Shown here: piece after piece, positions 27,291 through 34,480 of the stretch
Position numbering within the stretch: the stretch's first letter is position 1
Layout: every line of letters begins with the position of its first letter
Origin: Sphingobacterium arenae
Lineage (GTDB): Bacteria > Bacteroidota > Bacteroidia > Sphingobacteriales > Sphingobacteriaceae
Assembly (NCBI RefSeq): GCF_014692505.1
Contig: NZ_JACNYK010000007.1
Span: forward strand, 186,001 to 250,000
Direction of reading: 5' to 3'
DNA: 64,000 bases
The notes under the pieces: model-generated
Seen by the model: the letters and a program-made list of their open reading frames with translations, nothing else
The model's database searches: none
What the model was told of the DNA's origin: nothing
Made by a program: the position numbers and the translations under genes

Positions 27291-28300
27291 TAAGAGTAGG
27301 TATAGTCGGTTCAGCGGGATATACGGGAGGCGAACTACTCCGTGTCTTGATTTATCACCCCGATGTAGAAATTGTTTTTGCTAATTCGGCTTCAAATGCC
27401 GGCAATAAGATCTATGCCGTCCACAACGATTTGTTTGGTGATACGGAATTGGAATTTTCTTCCGATTTCCATTCGGAAATTGATGTACTCTTTTTGTGTG
27501 TCGGACATGGCGATGCGCGAAAATTTCTGGAAGCAAATCCAGTAGATCCGAAGGTCAAGATTATCGACTTGTCACAAGATTACCGGCTTAAAACAAACAC
27601 CGCCTACCAAGATGAACATTTTGTATATGGCCTCCCCGAGCTTAACAAGGAAGCGATTAAATCAGCACAATATATTGCTAATCCGGGATGCTTTGCGACC
27701 AATATACAATTGGCATTACTTCCTTTAGCCGCTCAAGGATTATTACCAGAGCAGATTCATATCAATGCCACGACAGGTTCTACAGGAGCAGGACAAAAAC
27801 CTTCCCCTACTTCGCATTTTTCATGGCGTAGTGGAAATCTTTCTGCTTATAAAGCATTCGAACATCAACATCTACAGGAGGTATCCGAGTCGTTGAATCA
27901 ACTTCAACCAGATTTTCTACCGCAATCCAACCGACCCTTACTTGAGCGGGCCATGCAACGGATCCATATGATTCCGCAACGGGGGGCATTTCCAAGAGGG
28001 ATTTTTTCAGCGATATACGTGACTTCTGAATTGACTGAAGTGGAGGCTTACGCGCTTTATGAGGATTATTACGAGAGCCATCCTTTTACATGGGTGAGCA
28101 AAGCGAATATTGATTTGAAGCAGGTGGTGAATACGAATAAGAGCATTATGCATTTGGAAAAACATGCTAATCAACTGTTGATTCTGAATGCAACGGACAA
28201 CTTATTGAAAGGCGCGTCCGGCCAAGCTGTTCAGAATATGAACTTACTGTTTGGCTTGGACGAGCGAGCGGGGCTTAATTTAAAGAGTAGCGGATTTTGA
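27287..28300 (+). CDS. argC: N-acetyl-gamma-glutamyl-phosphate reductase
   Basis: This NADPH-dependent enzyme of the third step of arginine synthesis has 337 aa. It has the Rossmann motif VGIVGSAGYTGGELLRVL at the N-terminus and the catalytic Cys in NPGCFATNIQLALLPL. In Bacteroidota the pathway may use N-succinyl instead of N-acetyl intermediates, so the exact acyl group is uncertain. The ATG at 27287 overlaps the argG stop by 4 bp and is preceded by AAGGAGA. The usual followers argD, argF and argB are missing here; a DUF3592-like gene follows instead. Confidence 0.95.
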   Translation: MIRVGIVGSAGYTGGELLRVLIYHPDVEIVFANSASNAGNKIYAVHNDLFGDTELEFSSDFHSEIDVLFLCVGHGDARKFLEANPVDPKVKIIDLSQDYRLKTNTAYQDEHFVYGLPELNKEAIKSAQYIANPGCFATNIQLALLPLAAQGLLPEQIHINATTGSTGAGQKPSPTSHFSWRSGNLSAYKAFEHQHLQEVSESLNQLQPDFLPQSNRPLLERAMQRIHMIPQRGAFPRGIFSAIYVTSELTEVEAYALYEDYYESHPFTWVSKANIDLKQVVNTNKSIMHLEKHANQLLILNATDNLLKGASGQAVQNMNLLFGLDERAGLNLKSSGF

Positions 28301-28367
28301 TTTCTAACTGTTATCCGCAGTATACGAAAAATAGGGAATACGGCGTTTTAATTATAAAACAATAAGA

Positions 28368-29318
28368 ATGCGTACTTTTTGGAAACTTTATATGCTATTC
28401 TTTGCGATTCCTTTCCCGATGATTATCTACTATCCATTATCCGGGATGGCATCGACTAGGGGGCCGTGGTGGGCTATGACGCTTTTAATCCTATCGCTCA
28501 TCCTTTGGTCAGTCGTATTAATTAAATTTTATAAGCGATGGGTGGCGTCTCCCATAGAAGCCAAGTCGACTATTGCGTCTTTACTGCGTGAGGGTGCTAT
28601 AAAGAATGCAGAAATTTTGTCAGTCCGAAAAGTAAAATCGCGTAAGGAGGATATGAATGAATTGGAGCTGCGCACAAGGATGCTTAATTTTTCGGGTACC
28701 CCAATTTTGGTCGATTTACGTATAAGCGACAGTCAGCCGTATCAGCGACGTTACGAAGTAGGCAAAAGCCTTCGCCTACGGATTGACAAGGATTTAAAAG
28801 ATTACCCCTATTTAGTGCCCGAGGGATCTCAGGTGGTGTTTGAGACCGGTCGACTAATGTGGTGTGTAGTTGCTTGGTTATTCGTCTTTGCACTGATCAT
28901 AGGCTACTATATATTCTCCTATCAGTTGGAAAATAAAGGTACAGGCTGGCGTTTTTTGGCCTTTTGGCACCCCTTAATTATCTGTCCGTTGAGTCTTCTC
29001 TTTTTCTTTTTTGGTATCATGGGGTTTATTGGGAAAGTCAGCGGGTTGCCGAAAGATACCCTACGGGTAAAATTTCACGGCAAGAAAGCAATGGCTACTA
29101 TCATTCGAGCAGAACAGACAGGAACTTATATCAATGAACAGCCTCAGGTACGTTTTGAACTGGAATATTTAGACGCAAAAGGGCAGACTCATCAAGTAAG
29201 TTTAAAGAAAATTGTGAACTTGTTAGATGTGGGAATTACACGGGAGAAAACTATTCCGATTTTTTATTTGGAAGACAATCCCCAGCAAGTAGCGTTTGTG
29301 TCAGACTTGGAATTTTAA
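28368..29318 (+). CDS. DUF3592-like membrane protein
   Basis: This 316-aa integral membrane protein has four helices: two at the N-terminus (LYMLFFAIPFPMIIYYPL and ALTLLILSLILWSVVL-like) and two in the middle (VVAWLFVFALIIGYYIFSY and LIICPLSLLFFFFGIMGFI). After each pair comes a soluble beta-rich module (AEILSVRKVKSR and KKAMATIIRAEQTGTYINEQPQVRFELEY). This is the duplicated pattern of DUF3592-type proteins, which are of unknown function. It follows argC by 67 bp in the same direction and may be transcribed by read-through. Confidence 0.65.
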   Translation: MRTFWKLYMLFFAIPFPMIIYYPLSGMASTRGPWWAMTLLILSLILWSVVLIKFYKRWVASPIEAKSTIASLLREGAIKNAEILSVRKVKSRKEDMNELELRTRMLNFSGTPILVDLRISDSQPYQRRYEVGKSLRLRIDKDLKDYPYLVPEGSQVVFETGRLMWCVVAWLFVFALIIGYYIFSYQLENKGTGWRFLAFWHPLIICPLSLLFFFFGIMGFIGKVSGLPKDTLRVKFHGKKAMATIIRAEQTGTYINEQPQVRFELEYLDAKGQTHQVSLKKIVNLLDVGITREKTIPIFYLEDNPQQVAFVSDLEF

Positions 29319-29420
29319 AATGTAAATATTCTGGGCATTTCATATGGCCTTTAAAAGATAAAATTAGAAATATTCATGAGTACCTATACGGGCAGTCCCT
29401 AGACGAATAATTATTTACAT

Positions 29421-30128
29421 ATGAATAAAAGAATGTTTAAGAGGGTGTTAGTCGTCATCAGTATGCTGCCTTTTATGTTGGCATGTGATGGCTTAGTTAA
29501 AAGTGTGAAAGATACTTTTGCGGATCCCTCGAAAAAAGACGTAGAAAAGAAGGAACAGCAGGATATTAGAACGGTCGAAGAAAAGGAAATTCCGGATGAT
29601 TCCCCAACGACGCCGGAAAGTGTTCCAGAAGAAGAAATGCTTGCTCTGGTTCCTCCTAATTTTTTGAAGGATACGACTGCCTTACGGGAAGCCAAAGAAG
29701 CACTGTACAATTTACCGCAGTTTGCTGGGAAAAAGGTCTGGCTTTATCGTGATATCCATTTTTATGAAGATGGCCGGGTAAATCTTAAACTACAAAACCC
29801 TGAAAATCCAGAGTATGTTGATGAATATAGTTATAGAGATGCTGTGTGGGGTGAACCAACTCCTGTACAGATCTCGGGCCATATGAATACCAAAGATAAA
29901 CGCATGGATCTGGATAAGATTCACTTCGAAACGGTAGCAACTATTGTGCATCATTATAATGAAAAGGCAGAGACGGTAGAAGGCGCCGAGCCTCTTACCC
30001 ATGTGTATGGTATTATCTGGGATAGCGGCCGGCTCATGTGGTACCCACGGAATATCAACGGTTCCCGGAAACGTTATGGAATCGAATTTACCTTGGATGG
30101 CCAAGTGAAAAGATTCCAACAGGAATGA
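29421..30128 (+). CDS. Hypothetical lipoprotein
   Basis: This 235-aa protein has a lipoprotein signal (MFKRVLVVISMLPFMLAC). The mature N-terminus is a charged, low-complexity linker (KKDVEKKEQQDIRTVEEKE, then Pro-rich), followed by a globular domain from about residue 75 (LVPPNFLKDTTALREAKEAL) with many aromatic residues. I recognise no family. The end is only 3 bp from the convergent GntR-type gene, leaving no room for a separate terminator. Confidence 0.65.
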   Translation: MNKRMFKRVLVVISMLPFMLACDGLVKSVKDTFADPSKKDVEKKEQQDIRTVEEKEIPDDSPTTPESVPEEEMLALVPPNFLKDTTALREAKEALYNLPQFAGKKVWLYRDIHFYEDGRVNLKLQNPENPEYVDEYSYRDAVWGEPTPVQISGHMNTKDKRMDLDKIHFETVATIVHHYNEKAETVEGAEPLTHVYGIIWDSGRLMWYPRNINGSRKRYGIEFTLDGQVKRFQQE

Positions 30129-30131
30129 TCA

Positions 30132-31130
30132 CTACAGCGATTTTCTTATAATAACGACGGCCGGATCACGCAAAGTAATAGGAGTCTCTCCCAAAATAGC
30201 ATTTGCGGCTTCTTCTCCCATTTTACGGAAGTCGGTACTGATGACGGTAATACCCTCTTCCAGAACTTCTTTTACGGCGGTATCGTTATAGGAGATCAGA
30301 CCGATATCTTCCCCGAGCTTCCAGTTCTTTCCCCGGCAGAGCTTGATAATATTAACATCATCTTGGTCGTATCGACTAAAAGTAATATAAGCATCGCCCT
30401 TCTTAAAAGAATTAAGCTGAACTTGATGAATGATTTTATGATTTTTCTTATGTTTTTTGGCAAAAGCTTCGAAACCTTCTATTAAATCTTGTGCATGAAA
30501 CGCTTCCAGGGGCGCAACGAGTATCAAACGTCTATACTTTTCCAGTTGCGGCAATAAAATGGTTAAGGAATCGATTAGGTCAGACTTATGGTCCTGATAG
30601 ATACAACTGAATGTGCCTTCAAGGTCCGGTTCGTTGCGGTCGATCACGATGCGTTTATGTGCAGGGATTTTATTTAGAACAGAGGCGGGATTTTCGCGGA
30701 AGAAAGTAACCACCACAAAATGGGTATAGCTATTTAGGTTTTCTTCTACCAGTTTTTCAAATACTTTGAAATTATGGTGATGGAAAAATACATCTACCTC
30801 GGCTTTGTCGTGTATGGTTTCCAGAAAAGCTTGATAGACCCGGTCTCTTAAGATATTCATTTTGTCGAGTACCAAGCATACGCGGTAACGTTGTTCAAGC
30901 TTTAACCGTTTTACATAATATCCTTTGCGGTACTCCGATTCGATGATGCCTTTTTCCGAAAGATATTGTAAGCCTTTCAACGCCGTTTCCTTGCTTATAC
31001 GTAGTTCTGCGGTTAATTGGTTGAGCGAAGGTAATCTATCATTGATAGCCAATTCGTTCTGCGCTATCTGTGCCATGACGTAGTCTACCAGCTGCATGTA
31101 TTTTAGCCGCTGCGTGCTATTGTTGGCCAT
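30132..31130 (-). CDS. GntR-family regulator with LacI-type ligand domain, likely regulator of the glycan locus
   Basis: This 332-aa regulator has an N-terminal winged helix of the GntR type (about 10-75; LPSLNQLTAELRISKETALKGL) and a periplasmic-binding-protein-like sensor domain (about 80-330; VCLVLDKMNILRDRVYQAFL to GLISYNDTAVKEVLEEGITV). Sensors of this type bind sugars. The ATG at 31130 is preferred over one seven codons upstream. A TAGCTTTG -7 element lies about 54 bp upstream, and a direct-repeat site (31222-31240) next to its promoter is almost identical to one just downstream of the promoter of the SusCD locus 3.3 kb away. I infer an autoregulated repressor of that locus. Confidence 0.85.
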   Translation of the reverse strand: MANNSTQRLKYMQLVDYVMAQIAQNELAINDRLPSLNQLTAELRISKETALKGLQYLSEKGIIESEYRKGYYVKRLKLEQRYRVCLVLDKMNILRDRVYQAFLETIHDKAEVDVFFHHHNFKVFEKLVEENLNSYTHFVVVTFFRENPASVLNKIPAHKRIVIDRNEPDLEGTFSCIYQDHKSDLIDSLTILLPQLEKYRRLILVAPLEAFHAQDLIEGFEAFAKKHKKNHKIIHQVQLNSFKKGDAYITFSRYDQDDVNIIKLCRGKNWKLGEDIGLISYNDTAVKEVLEEGITVISTDFRKMGEEAANAILGETPITLRDPAVVIIRKSL

Positions 31131-31183
31131 AGAATCGGGTATCTCTTTCAATTTCGATGATGGATTTTAATACACAACAGCTG

Positions 31184-31215
31184 CAAAGCTAATAGGTTTG
31201 GTCGGTTAAAGCAAG
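31184..31215 (-). promoter_or_regulatory. Promoter of the GntR-type regulator
   Basis: The -7 element TAGCTTTG (minus strand, 31184-31191) has TTG about 20 bp upstream. The putative operator begins directly upstream of the -33 region. Confidence 0.6.
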
Positions 31216-31476
31216 AAAAAAGGACAGACCAGACCAGATTTTCTGCTTTTTTAGTATTTGTCTTAATCTTTCGCCACGTTGCTTATATTTTTTACTAGAT
31301 GGCCAAAGAATTTTGGACACATTGTCCTCGGTAACCAAAATAGACTGAATGGAACACCATACATCAACTTTGTCAAAAGTATCATGAGTCTCGATTAAAC
31401 CATCAGCAGCCCTTTTAGCAATCTTTGCCTGTAATGCAATTTCATCGATAAAAACCATTTCTTGGAGACCTGTCAT
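31189..31476 (-). pseudogene. Truncated hypothetical gene (95-aa remnant)
   Basis: The N-terminal about 70 residues look like a genuine conserved protein (VFIDEIALQAKIAKRAADGL, then FDKVDVWCSIQSILVTEDN and KILWPSSKKYKQRGERLRQI). The last 20 residues are simply a translation of the GntR-regulator promoter and operator region. I therefore read it as a gene whose 3' part was lost when the regulator region was joined here. It has no signal peptide or membrane segment and its original function is unknown. It may still be expressed as a short protein. Confidence 0.5.
31222..31240 (-). promoter_or_regulatory. Putative operator A of the GntR regulator (ACCAGA direct repeats)
   Basis: The plus strand reads GGACAGACCAGACCAGATT. 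The part CAGACCAGACCAGA matches 13 of 14 bases with site B at 34463-34476 region downstream of the glycan-locus promoter (CACACCAGACCAGA). The site abuts the -33 region of the regulator promoter. Such direct repeats suit a dimeric regulator, but binding is inferred. Confidence 0.6.
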
Positions 31477-31539
31477 GATTTTGATTGTACTAGGTATATT
31501 GGTATTAAACTTTAATATGTAACCTGCTCAAAATAATAC

Positions 31540-31719
31540 TTACCGTTGAATATCTTTCTTTAGATTAATACTGTCACATTTCTCGGTTTGATAATTCCAA
31601 CGTCCTCCGCAATCTAAACATGCATCGATCTCAAAGAAATTAGTCTTTCTTAAGTAAACGTATGCTAATAAAGTACTCAGCGCTATCAGCAATATAAGTA
31701 AATATTTCTTACCTCTCAT
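31540..31719 (-). CDS. 59-aa single-pass membrane peptide with Cys motif
   Basis: The start is MRGKKYLLILLIALSTLLAY (basic N-terminus plus one membrane helix). The rest is a short extracytoplasmic tail with EIDACLDCGGRWNYQTEKC, giving a C-x2-C pair and a third Cys 10 residues later. Bacterial small proteins with a similar CLD-x-GG-x-WNY pattern are common and of unknown function. It ends with KKDIQR. It sits in the degenerate accessory segment but looks intact. Confidence 0.55.
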   Translation of the reverse strand: MRGKKYLLILLIALSTLLAYVYLRKTNFFEIDACLDCGGRWNYQTEKCDSINLKKDIQR

Positions 31720-31778
31720 GATTAGCTGTTATATCCATCATTTTCCTTCATGGTTCTTTTCGTCAACCATTATCCCAA

Positions 31779-32006
31779 TTACTTCTTGCTGTAGACATTC
31801 GTATTCTTTTTTGTCGGATGCTGTTTGCATTCTACAAACCCCGATTTTTGCAGTTCAGTCGATAGGCTACTTCCTTTATAGATAAGATTATAGTCTTTCA
31901 GAATTCTCCTTACATCCTTAATTTCCATATTGGAATTGTTGGTGAATTCCTTGTCCTTTAGGAGAATGAATTCAATGACATAAGGAATAGATGGATTTTC
32001 TGACAA
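31779..32006 (-). pseudogene. 3' fragment of an unknown gene, cut at the 32003 junction
   Basis: The 75 codons have no ATG (TTG at best) and lose protein-like character just at the point where a plus-strand VOC fragment begins. The visible part is soluble and charged (MEIKDVRRILKDYNLIYKGS, then LQKSGFVECKQHPTKKN), with a winged-helix-like feel but no certain family. I interpret it as the C-terminal end of a larger minus-strand gene truncated by a rearrangement. Confidence 0.45.
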
Positions 32007-32180
32007 ACTGCCGTACCCGACCTATCCATCGAAGTGGATGATATTGAGGAAGCTTATACGCGAATGAAAGAACACGGATACGAAATCGAATACGGCCCGG
32101 CTAATGAGCCCTGGGGCGTGCGTCGGTTTTATGTGCGGGATCCATTTGGAAAGTTGGTCAATATCCTGATGCATTTATAA
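32004..32180 (+). pseudogene. VOC/glyoxalase-family C-terminal remnant
   Basis: The frame reads QTAVPDLSIEVDDIEEAYTR and then EIEYGPANEPWGVRRFYVRD with PFGKLVNILMHL before the stop. This is the second half of a vicinal-oxygen-chelate (glyoxalase/bleomycin-resistance-like) fold, including the family's PWG-x-R-x-F-x-x-DP-x-G signature and terminal strand. A TGA stop precedes it at 32001-32003 and the N-terminal half is missing. It overlaps the convergent AraC-type gene by 6 bp. Confidence 0.75.
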
Positions 32181-33197
32181 CGAAACACTATCGTGTAAGC
32201 GATATAGCTCATCCTTGTATGCACCTGGCGTTTGCCCGGTGTGCTTTTTAAAGAATCGGCTGAATGATGCGACGCTGGAAAATTGGCAACGCTCGGCAAC
32301 ATCGCCCAATTGCTGATAGTAGAGAAGCTCTTTTTTGCAACGCACAAGCAGAAAGCGATCTTTATAACTTCTGGGAGAAAGAAGCTTCTCGTCTTTAAAT
32401 ACACGACATAGATGAGCAGCAGTCACGCCCAGATCGTCGGCGACGTACTGGATACTGAAGGCCTGCCCGTGGGTATGCACATAGGCTTTAACCAGCTCAA
32501 TGGCATTATCGGCCAGATGTTGTACTGGGTTTATCTGTTCGTACTCCTCGTGGACCTTCAGTCTGGAAAGCTGTATCAGCCGGCTCAGTTCATCAAAAAT
32601 GAAAGTCTCGTTATTGAAATCGCCTTTCGTTAAATTTTTACAGAGATGGGTAATATGGAGCCGGGTTTTCGGCCCAATGAGAAGATCGATGCTGTGGATC
32701 AGGCTTTTCGCGTTATTGCGATAGCCATCGATCACCTCATGTAAACAACGAAAGCTGCGCTCATTGCCATCGCGAAAGATACCGCCATCGAAGTAAAACC
32801 CAAAGATTTGATGTTGCCCCCGAGAAAGTTCAACGTGATAATCGCCGGGAGGCACATACAGATAACGGGCGCGGCTTTGAGCAAGGGTGCAAACAAGATC
32901 GTCGGCGGCATCCCGGATCAGAATGTCGTCGTTTCCCTCGACGACATAGACCACATACAAATCCCCGATATCGACACGGACAGGAATAGTGACAGCCTGC
33001 TCGAGCCATAGATCATAACCAAAGAGATAACCATGTTTGCCATCAAATTCTTGTGCAATGGCCCAATTTTCTTCTTTGGTATAGTACTGCTTGTCTGCGT
33101 GTCGGATGTTGAGCGAAGGTTTTGGCTGCTCGGACGCTTGATCGGTAATCGCTTGGCCAAAGTGCGATCGAAAGTTAATATGTAGGCTTTTTTCCAT
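32175..33197 (-). CDS. AraC-family transcriptional regulator
   Basis: This 340-aa protein has a C-terminal AraC/XylS DNA-binding domain with two HTH motifs (FSIQYVADDLGVTAAHLCRVF and LGDVAERCQFSSVASFSRFF, ending GQTPGAYKDELY). The N-terminal cupin-like ligand domain has LYVPPGDYHVELSRGQHQIFG. The ATG at 33197 (MEKSLHINF) is preferred over the in-frame codon at 33251. A 7-bp inverted repeat lies about 50 bp upstream and could be its operator. Its target is unknown; the adjacent VOC remnant may have been a former neighbour in its regulon. Confidence 0.85.
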   Translation of the reverse strand: MEKSLHINFRSHFGQAITDQASEQPKPSLNIRHADKQYYTKEENWAIAQEFDGKHGYLFGYDLWLEQAVTIPVRVDIGDLYVVYVVEGNDDILIRDAADDLVCTLAQSRARYLYVPPGDYHVELSRGQHQIFGFYFDGGIFRDGNERSFRCLHEVIDGYRNNAKSLIHSIDLLIGPKTRLHITHLCKNLTKGDFNNETFIFDELSRLIQLSRLKVHEEYEQINPVQHLADNAIELVKAYVHTHGQAFSIQYVADDLGVTAAHLCRVFKDEKLLSPRSYKDRFLLVRCKKELLYYQQLGDVAERCQFSSVASFSRFFKKHTGQTPGAYKDELYRLHDSVSL

Positions 33198-33243
33198 GAT
33201 TTGGTAGTGTAGATGTGTTACAAATGAAAAAGACATTTTAATA

Positions 33244-33268
33244 CGTGTCAAGTGACAAGGGTGACACG
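33244..33268. promoter_or_regulatory. Inverted repeat CGTGTCA-N11-TGACACG
   Basis: A perfect 7-bp inverted repeat (33244-33250 with 33262-33268), with an inner GTCA-AG-TGAC palindrome, lies 47 bp upstream of the AraC-type gene. It is a candidate regulator binding site. Confidence 0.4.
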
Positions 33269-33512
33269 GAACAACAGAAAATCAGAAAGACTTTTAGCGA
33301 ATGGTCGGCCAATGTTGGAATTGACCGGGGTGACATCGGGATCCAAAAAAGAAAGAAAATTAGCTAACAATCACGCTGACGTACAGCGGATTCTAAAGCG
33401 GGTATCCAAAGGAAGGGCATATTCATTGGCGCAGATGAGTGTGATGGCAATAAGCATCACGAGAGAGGCTGGAAATTGTGAAATCGTGTTGCCGGGAATG
33501 GTACTGGTTTAG
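33252..33512 (+). CDS. Possible 86-aa basic protein, doubtful
   Basis: An open frame with a GTG start lies divergent from the AraC-type gene. The product is basic (TRNNRKSERLLANGRP, SGSKKERKLANNHADVQRIL) with a hydrophobic C-terminus (CEIVLPGMVLV). I recognise no family, and the start overlaps an inverted repeat. A stem-loop follows 12 bp after the stop, which gives weak support for a transcript. It could be an ORF by chance in this GC-richer stretch. Confidence 0.3.
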   Translation: MTRVTRNNRKSERLLANGRPMLELTGVTSGSKKERKLANNHADVQRILKRVSKGRAYSLAQMSVMAISITREAGNCEIVLPGMVLV

Positions 33513-33524
33513 CGTAACATAACA

Positions 33525-33564
33525 GGGAGAACCTGCTGGACGGAAACCGTCTGCGCGGGCTCCC
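33525..33564 (+). terminator. GC-rich stem-loop, terminator-like
   Basis: GGGAG (33525-33529) pairs with CTCCC (33560-33564), and the inner stem GACGG (33539-33543) pairs with CCGTC (33547-33551) with an AAA loop. It is followed by ATTTATATATT rather than a true T-run. It may be a weak terminator or another structured element. Confidence 0.4.
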
Positions 33565-33578
33565 ATTTATATATTGAT

Positions 33579-33803
33579 GTGGAGTTACTGCAAAACTGTA
33601 CGGCTGCTCCGAAACCGGACGAAATGCACACGTTGCTAACCCGAAAGGAAGTGATGCATAAGCTGAACATTAAAGATAGTACCTATACCCGTTGGGTAGA
33701 CCGCGGTATCTTGGCGCCGCGGATTATGGGGACGCGGCATTTCTATACTGAAGATGATCTGGGAGGTGCTTTCGAGGAAAGCAAGCGCAAAGGCAAGCGT
33801 TGA
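33579..33803 (+). CDS. Small HTH (excisionase/MerR-like) DNA-binding protein
   Basis: This protein of 59 to 74 aa has a single helix-turn-helix of the excisionase-like HTH_17 type: LLTRKEVMHKLNIKDSTYTR, then WVDRGILAPRIMGTRHFYTE and DDL. Such proteins accompany mobile elements or act as small regulators. The start is a GTG at 33579 or, more conventionally, the ATG at 33624 (MHTLLTRKEV). It ends 65 bp before the 21-bp repeat array. No integrase is nearby. Confidence 0.65.
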   Translation: MELLQNCTAAPKPDEMHTLLTRKEVMHKLNIKDSTYTRWVDRGILAPRIMGTRHFYTEDDLGGAFEESKRKGKR

Positions 33804-33867
33804 CATCATAGAGACTTTGTGCATCTGATTGGCGCAAGGGGAGGTATGGGTAAGATCGTGCTTCCCC

Positions 33868-34311
33868 TTTGTTTTTCCGTACGCCGGCGTCTTGACGGCG
33901 TACGACTTTGTTGGTATGCCGGGCAACGAGACTATTCTGCCGTATGGGGCAGTGACGCCGGCAGACGCCGAGACGGTGAAGATGACCATCTTGTTCATAT
34001 CTCCATGCGGGGAAGCCGCACTTCCGTGTGCCGAGGTGATACTGTTGCCCTCCATAACCAATCTTCCGTCTTTCTACGTAATTGTCTTGCCCAACGAAAA
34101 TAAACTCTTGCGCAGCAAAGTGATTTCGGCATACGGCAAGATGTTTGCCTTGGGCAAGGGATTTGTTGATCCATATGCCGACGTGAAAAAGATGGCCGGA
34201 AGTTTCATCGGGTTGGGCAACGAAGTGATTTCGGCGGACGACGACGTTACGCTCCTGCTCATCGATAGGGTACTTCCGTCCGCCGAAGCGATACTTCCGT
34301 CCGGGTTGCCG
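33868..34311. repeat. Degenerate 21-bp tandem repeat array (heptapeptide-coding)
   Basis: About 21 consecutive units fit a 21-bp register: 33868-33951 (4 units), one 24-bp unit (33952-33975), then 33976-34311 (16 units). A typical unit is 34270-34290 (GTACTTCCGTCCGCCGAAGC plus G). In the plus frame the units translate to heptapeptides near I-L-P-(S/Y)-(A/G)-(E/K)-V, for example VLPSAEA, ISAYGKM, VDPYADV, ALPCAEV. Because the period is a multiple of three, frames stay open on both strands and any of them might be translated. One plus frame is open from 33829 to 34404. No ATG opens that frame near its beginning, so expression is uncertain. Confidence 0.7.
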
Positions 34312-34412
34312 ACGGAATTGTCGTCAGTTTCTGTTAAAATCTTCCTGCCGAGACCACTTTTATTGCTCGCTCCCCAATTTTTGAAAGGTGTATATAGATT
34401 TTAGAAAAAATA

Positions 34413-34444
34413 TTTGGTATTTTATTTTTATTGCTTTATGTTTG
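34413..34444 (+). promoter_or_regulatory. Promoter of the glycan utilisation locus
   Basis: TTTG (34413-34416), a 20-bp gap, then TATGTTTG (34437-34444) is a full Bacteroidota consensus. Transcription should begin near 34450, leaving a leader of about 77 nt before the first gene. Confidence 0.8.
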
Positions 34445-34456
34445 CTTTATAGTTAT

Positions 34457-34480
34457 AGACCACACCAGACCAGACTAATT
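34457..34480 (+). promoter_or_regulatory. Putative operator B of the GntR regulator
   Basis: AGACCACACCAGACCAGACT contains the tandem ACCAGA repeat matching operator A at 31222-31240. It lies just downstream of the predicted transcription start, a typical repressor road-block position. Confidence 0.6.

Noticed and set aside
31700-31810. A 30-codon minus-strand frame (MQTASDKKEYECLQQEVIG and on) overlapping the end of the 31779-32006 fragment
   Set aside because: It looks protein-like but is very short, overlaps another frame and has no independent support; frame choice at this decayed site is ambiguous.
33636-34262. Minus-strand frames through the 21-bp repeat array
   Set aside because: They stay open because the repeat period is a multiple of three; without a start site or promoter I cannot call them genes, so only the repeat is annotated.
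33579-34404. Possible mobile element signalled by the excisionase-like HTH protein
   Set aside because: No integrase, transposase, attachment site duplication or terminal inverted repeats are visible nearby.
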